The notes under the pieces are model-generated. The model saw only the letters and a list, made by a program, of their open reading frames with translations, was not told where the DNA came from and made no database searches. From NCBI GenBank assembly GCA_910578475.1, contig CAJTRK010000005.1, positions 1-64,000 on the forward strand: a stretch of 64,000 nt of DNA, in the 5' to 3' direction. Shown one piece after another: positions 7,408-14,087 of the stretch; the stretch's first letter is position 1; each line of letters opens with the position of its first letter. The stretch comes from an uncultured Lachnospiraceae bacterium. GTDB lineage: Bacteria; Bacillota; Clostridia; Lachnospirales; Lachnospiraceae. A program made the position numbers and the translations under genes.

Positions 7408-7708
7408 GCGGAAAAAAGGGTAAAATCAAAGAAGATGACCTGAAGGGTGCGTCCGACGGGAAATCATAATTGCTTCTGACGCTCGAAGATTCGTTCTGAG
7501 AGGAAAGGCCGCCAATATTGTTATCGGAATATCTGTGCGCCTTTATCAGGGCGCGCTTTTTATTTTCGCGGGCAGCAGCCAGACACCGTGCCGGCACGAG
7601 TATCTGGCGAATGCCGCGAAGGGGCCTGTTGATTAAAATGCCGTTTATGCGGCGGAATGAGAAGATTGAAAATTATGCGCAAAAAGCAGCGCAGAAATGG
7701 AGTTAAAG
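7408..7708 (+). promoter_or_regulatory. Structured leader of the ABC importer genes, possible unassigned riboswitch
   Basis: About 300 bp without a gene precedes the lipoprotein. At 7535-7566, GTGCGCC/GGCGCGC followed by TTTTTATTTT forms an intrinsic terminator well before the coding region. Ahead of it is a G/A-rich segment containing GGGTGC and CTGAGAGGAAAGG; after it is a second hairpin (GCCAGACA..TATCTGGC with an inner GTGCCGGCAC). A terminator inside a long leader suggests conditional readthrough. CTGAGAG recalls the TPP riboswitch, but the rest of that consensus is absent, and I could not match another class with confidence. Confidence 0.4.
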
Positions 7709-8707
7709 ATGAAAAAAAGAATTTTGGCGGTAATGATGTGTATTGTATTTTGCATGGCTGGTCTGGCCGGCTGCGGAAAAGCGGCGGAAGAGACACAGAG
7801 GACACAGGAAGACGTTGTCATTCGTATAGGTTCTTTGAAAGGGCCGACATCGATGGGGCTCGTTTACCTGATGAGTCAATCGGAGTCCGGAGAGGCGGAA
7901 GGCAGTTATACGTTTACGATGGCTGCCGCTGCGGATGAACTGCTTCCCCAAATCGTTTCCGGGGAGCTGGATATCGCGCTCGTACCTGCCAATGTGGCGA
8001 GCGTTTTATATCATAAGACAAAAGGCGGTATTTCCGTTATCGACATCAATACGCTAGGCGTTCTTTACATGGTATCGGGAGATGTTTCCGTCGATTGCAT
8101 GGAGGCGTTAAAGGGTCGGACGGTTTATCTGACAGGGAAAGGGACGACGCCGGATTTTGTGTTCCAGTATCTTTTGGCGGAAAACGGTCTGACGCCGGAT
8201 GATATGACGTTGGAATATAAGTCGGAGGCGACGGAAGTAGCCGCGATTCTGAAAGATGACCCGTCTGCAATCGGGATTTTGCCGCAGCCGTTCGTGACGG
8301 CGGCCTGTATGCAGAATGAAGAACTATCCGTTGTTATGGATTTGACGGCGGAGTGGGCAGACGTGCAGGGGGAAGGCGGAAGCAGTCTTGTGACGGGCGT
8401 TACTGTCGTAAGAAAAGAGTTTCTTGCCGAAAATCCGGGAGCGGTCTTAAAATTTATGGAAGCGCATAAAGCGAGTGCGGCATATGCCAATGAAAATGTG
8501 GAAGCGGCGGCGGAACTTGTAGCATCCTACGGAATCATCGAGAAAGCACCGGTGGCAACAAAGGCAATTCCGGCGTGTAACATCACCTATATTGACGGCG
8601 CGGAAATGAAGGCGGCGCTCTCCGGTTATCTGGAAATTTTATTTGAAAAAGATGCCTCTTCCGTGGGAGGCAGTCTGCCGGCGGATGATTTTTACTATCT
8701 TCCCTGA
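7709..8707 (+). CDS. ABC transporter substrate-binding lipoprotein (NitT/TauT/NMT1-like)
   Basis: A 332-residue extracytoplasmic binding protein that should deliver a small organic solute to the fused transporter encoded 20 bp downstream. A lipoprotein signal peptide ends in LAGC, with the lipidated Cys at about residue 22. GSLKGPTSMGL, a DELLPQIVSGELDIALVPANVASVLY segment split across two strands, and ATEVAAIL are typical of NMT1/THI5/SsuA-like binding proteins. Candidate substrates of the family include nitrate, taurine/sulfonates, pyrimidines and riboflavin; nothing visible decides between them. The ATG at 7709 follows TGGAG; an in-frame ATG at 7697 would spoil the signal peptide start. 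Confidence 0.87.
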   Translation: MKKRILAVMMCIVFCMAGLAGCGKAAEETQRTQEDVVIRIGSLKGPTSMGLVYLMSQSESGEAEGSYTFTMAAAADELLPQIVSGELDIALVPANVASVLYHKTKGGISVIDINTLGVLYMVSGDVSVDCMEALKGRTVYLTGKGTTPDFVFQYLLAENGLTPDDMTLEYKSEATEVAAILKDDPSAIGILPQPFVTAACMQNEELSVVMDLTAEWADVQGEGGSSLVTGVTVVRKEFLAENPGAVLKFMEAHKASAAYANENVEAAAELVASYGIIEKAPVATKAIPACNITYIDGAEMKAALSGYLEILFEKDASSVGGSLPADDFYYLP

Positions 8708-8727
8708 CAGAAGAAAGGCATGATTTT

Positions 8728-10167
8728 ATGCGAAGAGGCATGGTGATTCTGTTTTGGCTGTGTGTCTGGCAGTTGGCGGCAGTCATGACGCATAACGATA
8801 TTCTTTTGGTCGGGCCCGTTCAGGTAGGAGGGGCCCTTCTTCACAGTATGGCAGAGGCGGATTTCCTCCGGACGATTTTTGGCTCGGCGTGCAGAATCGG
8901 ACTTGGGTTTTTTGCGGCTCTTTTTTGCGGTGTATTGCTCGGAACGTGCAGTTACCGATATGGCTGGCCGGAAGAATTTTTTGCGCCGGTCATAACGGCG
9001 CTGAAATCTGTTCCGGTTGCCTCTTTTGTCGTGCTTTTGCTGATATGGGCCGGTTCCGGAAGCCTTTCCTTTTTTATCAGTTTTCTCATTGTCTTTCCCA
9101 ATGTTTATGTGAATACGATTGCCGGGCTGAAAAGCGCGGACAGGCGGCTTCTGGAAATGGCAAAGGTGTTTGGCGTGAGCGGCTTTAACCGCGTCTGTTT
9201 TCTGTACAGACCGGCGCTTATGCCGTATCTGAGAAGCTGCGTAAAGGTTTCACTCGGCATGAGCTGGAAATCGGGCGTGGCGGCGGAGGTTATCGGCCTG
9301 CCGGCGGATTCTCTTGGCGAGCGGATATACATGTCCAAAATTTATCTGGACACGGCCGGCCTGTTTGCCTGGACGCTGATGGTCATTCTGCTGAGTTTTT
9401 TCTTTGAAAAGGCTGTTCTGTATTGTCTGAAAAAGCTGGAAGACTGGAAACCTTATCCGGCTGTGGAGAGGCGGGCATACAGGAAGGACGCCATATCCGA
9501 AGTTCATAAAGACGACCGGCGGGGGCGTTCCGGGGCTGCCGTTCCCGGTATTTTTATCAGAAACGTCAATAAGGCATATGGAAATCGGCAGGTTTTGTCC
9601 GATTTCTCACTGACGATGCGCCGGGGCGGGCGGTACTGCCTGATGGCGCCTTCCGGGGAGGGAAAAACGACGCTGCTTGGTTTGCTGAATCGCACCGTTC
9701 TTCCCGATGCGGGAATGATAGAGGGCGTGCCGGAACGCATCGGCATGGTGTTTCAGGAAGACCGGTTGTGTGAGACGTATGATGTGGCGGCAAACATTCT
9801 GTTAACGTACCGTCCCGGGACGGGGCTTCATTGCAGCGGGCGCGGAAAAAACAGAGGAGCGGGCGCAAGAGAAGAGGCGCTCAGAATCATCAGAACGGAA
9901 GCGGAGAAGATACTCCCGCCAGAATGTGTGACCAATTCGGTCAATCAACTGAGCGGCGGCATGAAAAGGAGATGTGCCGTTCTCCGCGCGATGCTTTCCG
10001 GTGCGGAGCTGATTATCATGGACGAACCGTTTGCCGGACTCGATGAACAGAACAGAGAACGGACCGCCGCTTATATTCTGGAAAACCTGAACGGCCGGAC
10101 GCTGCTTGTGACGACGCATCGGGCGGAGGATGCGGCGCTGCTTGACGGGGAAATTGTTACCTTGTAG
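8728..10167 (+). CDS. Fused ABC permease-ATPase (NitT/TauT type)
   Basis: One 479-residue chain carries both an importer membrane domain and an ATPase. Residues 1 to about 240 are a TauC/SsuC-like permease with six likely membrane segments and an EAA-like loop (AKVFGVSGFNRVCFLYRPALMP). After a charged linker, residues about 275-479 form an ABC ATPase with a Walker A of APSGEGKT (about 307-314, first Gly replaced by Ala), signature LSGGM (about 408), Walker B LIIMDEPF and switch TTHR. In most NitT/TauT systems these are separate proteins; the fusion fixes a 1:1 ratio. The start follows AAAGGCATGATTTT, one of the recurrent start motifs. Confidence 0.9.
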   Translation: MRRGMVILFWLCVWQLAAVMTHNDILLVGPVQVGGALLHSMAEADFLRTIFGSACRIGLGFFAALFCGVLLGTCSYRYGWPEEFFAPVITALKSVPVASFVVLLLIWAGSGSLSFFISFLIVFPNVYVNTIAGLKSADRRLLEMAKVFGVSGFNRVCFLYRPALMPYLRSCVKVSLGMSWKSGVAAEVIGLPADSLGERIYMSKIYLDTAGLFAWTLMVILLSFFFEKAVLYCLKKLEDWKPYPAVERRAYRKDAISEVHKDDRRGRSGAAVPGIFIRNVNKAYGNRQVLSDFSLTMRRGGRYCLMAPSGEGKTTLLGLLNRTVLPDAGMIEGVPERIGMVFQEDRLCETYDVAANILLTYRPGTGLHCSGRGKNRGAGAREEALRIIRTEAEKILPPECVTNSVNQLSGGMKRRCAVLRAMLSGAELIIMDEPFAGLDEQNRERTAAYILENLNGRTLLVTTHRAEDAALLDGEIVTL

Positions 10168-10211
10168 CGGCAGTCAGGTTCTTCGTAACAGTGGAGAAAA
10201 AGGAGATTATA

Positions 10212-10304
10212 CTGTGAAAAATAAATTTTTCACAGACGAATTTATTCGTCATGCAAATATTGGTGCCAAGACGCTTTCAGCGTCGGCCCAAATTCGCGCG
10301 TTGA
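10212..10304 (+). repeat. Cluster of short hairpins before the TM1266-like gene
   Basis: Three small palindromes follow one another: CTGTGAAAAA/TTTTTCACAG with a TAAA loop (10212-10235), ACGAATTTATTCGT, and GACGCTTTCAGCGTC. The first has a close relative, TTGAAAAATAAATTTTTCA, at about 51922. They separate the ABC importer from the TM1266-like gene; none has the tail of a classical terminator. Confidence 0.5.
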
Positions 10305-10323
10305 GCAAGAATGGAGGATTTCT

Positions 10324-10572
10324 ATGGAAACGAGAGTTGCGTTGCTTGGTATTGTCGTGGAAAATACGGATGAAGTCGAACGCCTGAACAGGATTTTACA
10401 CGAATATGCTGAATATATTATCGGAAGAATGGGGATTCCTTATAGCAGAAAGCAGATGAATATCATCAGCATCGTGTTGGATGCGCCGGAAGAACGGATA
10501 AGCGCTCTGGCGGGAAAGATAGGAATGCTGCGGGGAGTCAGTTCGAAAGTGATTTATGGAAAGAAATGCTAG
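10324..10572 (+). CDS. TM1266-like putative [FeFe]-hydrogenase system regulator
   Basis: An 82-residue protein of the family known as putative iron-only hydrogenase system regulator (TM1266), with a ferredoxin-like/ACT-type fold related to the NikR effector domain. METRVALLGIVVEN, LHEYAEYIIGRMGIPY, IISIVLDAP and ISALAGKIGMLRGVSSK match the family along its whole length. Members usually lie beside hydrogenase maturation genes (hydE, hydF, hydG). Here none is adjacent, so the gene is an orphan in this window; DNA binding has not been established for the family. The start follows AATGGAGGATTTCT. Confidence 0.85.
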   Translation: METRVALLGIVVENTDEVERLNRILHEYAEYIIGRMGIPYSRKQMNIISIVLDAPEERISALAGKIGMLRGVSSKVIYGKKC

Positions 10573-10588
10573 TATTTTCTGCGGGGTT

Positions 10589-10598
10589 GTGCTATAAT
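10589..10598 (+). promoter_or_regulatory. Extended -10 promoter of tig
   Basis: TGCTATAAT provides a TGn extension and a perfect -10 box about 65 bp before the tig start. No -35 hexamer is recognisable, as is common for extended -10 promoters. Confidence 0.55.
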
Positions 10599-10661
10599 GG
10601 CTAAATGATTATGACCAAGTGCGCGTTAGAGGCGGAAGCAATTGAAGGAGGAGACCCATTT

Positions 10662-11948
10662 ATGAGTTTACAGGTGGAGAAATTAGAAAAGAACATGGCG
10701 AAGCTTACAATAGAGGTAGGCGCTGACGAACTGGACAAGGCAATCGAGTCCGCATACCAGAAACAGAAAGGAAAAATCAGCATTCCCGGTTTCAGAAAAG
10801 GCAAAGTTCCGCGTCAGGTTGTTGAGAAAATGTACGGCAAGGAAGTATTTTATGAAGATGCTGCAAATATTCTGATTCCGGACGCATACGAGAAGGCTCT
10901 GGATGAGTGCGAAGAAGATATTGTATCTTCTCCGAAAATCGATGTGACACAGATTGAAGCGGGAAAACCGTTCATCTTTACGGCAGAAGTAGCATTAAAG
11001 CCGGAAGTAAAATTAGGAAAATACAAAGGCGTTAAAGTGGAGAAGGCCGATGTAGTCGTGACAGATGAAGAAGTGGACGAGGTTATTGAGAAAGAACGCG
11101 AGAATAACGCGAGAAATATTACGGTAGAGGACAGAGCGGTCAAAGACGGTGATATGACGGTGATTGATTTTGAAGGTTTTGTAGACGGTGAAGCGTTTGA
11201 CGGCGGCAAAGGCGAGAATTATCCGCTGACAATCGGTTCCGGCGCGTTTATTCCCGGTTTTGAAGAGCAGTTAGTCGGCTCGGAAATCGGCAAAGAAGTG
11301 GAAGTAAACGTTACGTTCCCGGAAGACTATCATGCGGAAAACCTGAAAGGCAAGGCGGCAGTCTTTAAATGCACCGTGAAAGAGATTAAAGAAAAGGAAC
11401 TTCCGGAACTGGATGACGAGTTTGCAAGCGAAGTATCCGAATTTGAAACTCTAACGGAATATAAAGAAGATGTTAAGAAAAATCTGGAAGAAAAGAAAAT
11501 GAAAGAAGCGAAGGAAAATAAAGAACGCGAGGCCGTAGAAGCGGTCGTTGATTTGTCCGAAATGGATATTCCCGAAGCGATGGTTGAAACGCAGCAGCGG
11601 CAGATGGTAGACGAGTTTGCACAGCGCATTACGATGCAGGGTCTTTCTATGGAACAGTATTTCCAGTTCACGGGAACGAGTTATCAGCAGATGCTTGAAA
11701 ACGTGAAACCGCAGGCTGAAAAGCGCATTCAGTCCAGACTTGTTCTGGAGGCGATTGCGGAAGCTGAGAAAATCGAAGTGACCGATGAAGATTTTGAAAA
11801 AGAAATAGAGACGATGGCGGAAGTTTACCAGATGGATGCTTCCAAAGTAAAAGAGATGCTCGGCGAAAAAGAAATGAAGAATATCAGACAGGACCTTGCG
11901 GTGAAGAAAGCGGCGGAGTTCGTTGTGGAAAATGCAAAAGAAAAATAA
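10662..11948 (+). CDS. tig: Trigger factor (ribosome-associated chaperone, prolyl isomerase)
   Basis: Binds at the ribosomal exit tunnel and shields nascent chains; it also has FKBP-type peptidyl-prolyl isomerase activity. The 428-residue chain shows the three standard parts. The N-terminal ribosome-binding domain has the signature FRKGKVPRQVVEKMYG. The FKBP domain contains VIDFEGFVDGEAFDGG and GSGAFIPGFEEQLVG. The helical C-terminal chaperone domain includes a highly charged segment around residues 270-310. The ATG at 10662 follows GAAGGAGGAGACC; upstream in-frame ATGs lack a ribosome binding site. It opens the tig-clpP-clpX-lon-engB protein quality-control block. Confidence 0.98.
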   Translation: MSLQVEKLEKNMAKLTIEVGADELDKAIESAYQKQKGKISIPGFRKGKVPRQVVEKMYGKEVFYEDAANILIPDAYEKALDECEEDIVSSPKIDVTQIEAGKPFIFTAEVALKPEVKLGKYKGVKVEKADVVVTDEEVDEVIEKERENNARNITVEDRAVKDGDMTVIDFEGFVDGEAFDGGKGENYPLTIGSGAFIPGFEEQLVGSEIGKEVEVNVTFPEDYHAENLKGKAAVFKCTVKEIKEKELPELDDEFASEVSEFETLTEYKEDVKKNLEEKKMKEAKENKEREAVEAVVDLSEMDIPEAMVETQQRQMVDEFAQRITMQGLSMEQYFQFTGTSYQQMLENVKPQAEKRIQSRLVLEAIAEAEKIEVTDEDFEKEIETMAEVYQMDASKVKEMLGEKEMKNIRQDLAVKKAAEFVVENAKEK

Positions 11949-12054
11949 AATGTATGAAGTTTTTCTTAAAAGTGAATCGGATGTGTGCAGAACCGGTATA
12001 ATCGTTATATAATATGCTGAAAAACAGCACGCTATCGCGAATGGAGGTATGATT

Positions 12055-12651
12055 ATGGCATTAGTACCATATGTCATCGAGCAGACTTCGAAAGGGGAAC
12101 GCTCCTATGATATATATTCAAGACTTTTAAAAGAAAGAATTATTTTCCTCGGAGAAGAAGTAAATGAGACGACGGCGAGTCTGGTTGTTGCGCAGATGTT
12201 GTTTTTAGAGTCCGAAGACCCGGAAAAGGATATTCATCTTTATATTAACAGTCCGGGCGGTTCCGTTACGGCAGGCATGGCAATTTATGATACTATGCGT
12301 TTTATCAAATGCGATGTATCGACCGTCTGCATCGGTATGGCGGCCAGCATGGGCGCATTTCTGCTTGCGGGAGGAGCCAAAGGAAAACGTATGGCGCTGC
12401 CGAATGCGGAAATCATGATTCATCAGCCGCTTGGAGGCGCGCAGGGACAGGCAACGGAAATCGAGATTGCGGCCAAACATATTTTGCAGACGAAAGAAAA
12501 GCTGAATAAAATTCTGTCCGAGAATACGGGGCAGGATTATGAAGTCATCGCGGCGGATACAGAGCGTGACAATTGGAAGTCTGCGGAAGAAGCGCTTGCA
12601 TACGGCCTGATAGACCGCGTGATAACCAATCACGGAGATGCCGCGGAGTAA
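12055..12651 (+). CDS. clpP: ATP-dependent Clp protease proteolytic subunit
   Basis: A serine peptidase that forms the double-heptamer chamber of Clp proteases; ClpX, encoded next, feeds it unfolded substrates. The 198-residue protein has the expected catalytic triad: Ser98 in MAASMG, His123 in MIHQP and Asp172 in TERDN. YINSPGGSVTAGMAIYDT is the family signature. I chose ATG 12055 because GGAGGT then has 6-bp spacing; the ATG at 12049 touches the ribosome binding site (GGAGGTATGATTATG), another example of the double-ATG arrangement seen in this window. A TATAAT-rich stretch around 12000 probably contains its own promoter. Confidence 0.98.
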   Translation: MALVPYVIEQTSKGERSYDIYSRLLKERIIFLGEEVNETTASLVVAQMLFLESEDPEKDIHLYINSPGGSVTAGMAIYDTMRFIKCDVSTVCIGMAASMGAFLLAGGAKGKRMALPNAEIMIHQPLGGAQGQATEIEIAAKHILQTKEKLNKILSENTGQDYEVIAADTERDNWKSAEEALAYGLIDRVITNHGDAAE

Positions 12652-12708
12652 GAGGGAGTTTCGACTGCCTGTTACCAGAAAGAATAAGAAAGGCATGGTT
12701 TTAATAAA

Positions 12709-13965
12709 ATGACAGGAAGAAATTCTGACGATAAAGTAAGATGTTCTTTTTGTAATAAAACGCAGGACCAGGTCCGGAAAATGATAGCCGGGCCGGGAAA
12801 TGTTTATATTTGTGATGAGTGTGTGGATATCTGTGCGGATATCATCGAGGAAGAATATGAAGAAGAGGTAGAGACGGAAGAGACCGAAATCAATCTTTTA
12901 AAGCCGGTCGAAATCCGTAAATTCCTGGATGATTATGTAATCGGTCAGGATGACGCCAAGAAAGTTCTTGCAGTTTCCGTATACAATCATTATAAAAGAG
13001 TGACCGCACCGCCGGATGATGACGGTGTGGAATTACAGAAAAGCAATATCATTATGATTGGGCCTACCGGTTCCGGTAAGACTTATCTGGCTCAGACGCT
13101 TGCCAAAATCATAAACGTACCCTTTGCGATAGCGGATGCGACGACGCTTACGGAAGCGGGGTATGTAGGCGAAGATGTGGAAAACATTCTGTTGAAGCTG
13201 ATTCAGGCGGCGGACTATGATGTTGAACGCGCACAGTATGGCATTATTTATATCGATGAAATCGACAAGATAACGAAAAAAAGCGAAAATGTTTCCATTA
13301 CGAGAGATGTTTCGGGAGAAGGCGTTCAGCAGGCGCTTCTGAAAATTATCGAAGGAACGGTTGCGAGCGTTCCGCCTCAGGGAGGAAGAAAGCATCCGCA
13401 TCAGGAACTGATTCAGATTGATACTTCCAATATTCTGTTTATCTGCGGCGGTGCATTCGACGGTCTGGAAAAAATCGTAGAAGAGAGACTGGACAGAAAC
13501 TCCATCGGTTTTAATGCAAAAATAATGGAGAAGAACAGCAAGGATATCGGGGCTGTACTGAAAGAGGCCGCACCGCAGGACTTGATGAAATTCGGTCTGA
13601 TTCCGGAGTTTATCGGACGTGTGCCGATTACCGTTACGCTGGAAGGTCTTGATAAGGAAGCGCTTATCCGAATCCTGAAGGAACCCAAAAATGCTTTGGT
13701 AAAACAATACAAAAAGCTGTTTGAGTTTGACGAGGTGAATCTGAAAGTCGAGGAAGACGCGATTGAAGCAATTGCGAACCTTGCTTTTGAAAGAAAGACC
13801 GGTGCGAGAGGGCTTCGTTCCGTCATGGAAGATGTCATGATGGACGTAATGTACGAAATTCCGTCAGATGATAATATTTCAGAATGTATTATTACAAAAG
13901 AAGCGGTAGAAGGGAAGGCACAGCCTCTTGTGCATTACCGGAACAGATTATTACAGGCAGAATAA
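12709..13965 (+). CDS. clpX: Clp protease ATP-binding subunit ClpX
   Basis: An AAA+ hexameric unfoldase that recognises tagged proteins and threads them into ClpP. The 418-residue chain has an N-terminal C4 zinc-binding domain (CSFCNK..CDECVDIC), Walker A GPTGSGKT (about residue 118), Walker B IIYIDEIDK and the C-terminal sensor-2 region (TGARGLRSVMEDVMMD). Its start is notable: AAAGGCATGGTTTTAATAAAATGA contains a five-codon ORF (MVLIK) whose TGA overlaps the clpX ATG, giving possible translational coupling to a minimal leader peptide. A short hairpin terminator follows the gene. Confidence 0.98.
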   Translation: MTGRNSDDKVRCSFCNKTQDQVRKMIAGPGNVYICDECVDICADIIEEEYEEEVETEETEINLLKPVEIRKFLDDYVIGQDDAKKVLAVSVYNHYKRVTAPPDDDGVELQKSNIIMIGPTGSGKTYLAQTLAKIINVPFAIADATTLTEAGYVGEDVENILLKLIQAADYDVERAQYGIIYIDEIDKITKKSENVSITRDVSGEGVQQALLKIIEGTVASVPPQGGRKHPHQELIQIDTSNILFICGGAFDGLEKIVEERLDRNSIGFNAKIMEKNSKDIGAVLKEAAPQDLMKFGLIPEFIGRVPITVTLEGLDKEALIRILKEPKNALVKQYKKLFEFDEVNLKVEEDAIEAIANLAFERKTGARGLRSVMEDVMMDVMYEIPSDDNISECIITKEAVEGKAQPLVHYRNRLLQAE

Positions 13966-14002
13966 AGCATGGATTTAAGATGCTGTAAAAGAGCATAAAG
14001 AA

Positions 14003-14028
14003 ACGTCGCCGTCAGGGCGGCGTTTTGT
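14003..14028 (+). terminator. Short terminator between clpX and lon
   Basis: CGTCGCC pairs with GGCGGCG (one G-U pair) around GTCAG, followed by TTTTGTGT. The tail is short, so partial readthrough into lon is likely. Confidence 0.6.
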
Positions 14029-14087
14029 GTCATCCGGGCAGAGAAAGAAATGGCTGACAGCGCAAACTTGTGGGATGAGAAAAGAGC

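Noticed and set aside
7441..7520. TPP riboswitch before the NitT/TauT-like binding protein
   Set aside because: GGGTGC and CTGAGAG are present, but the ACCTGA..TAATGCC-type half of the aptamer is absent, unlike the true TPP riboswitch near 25000.
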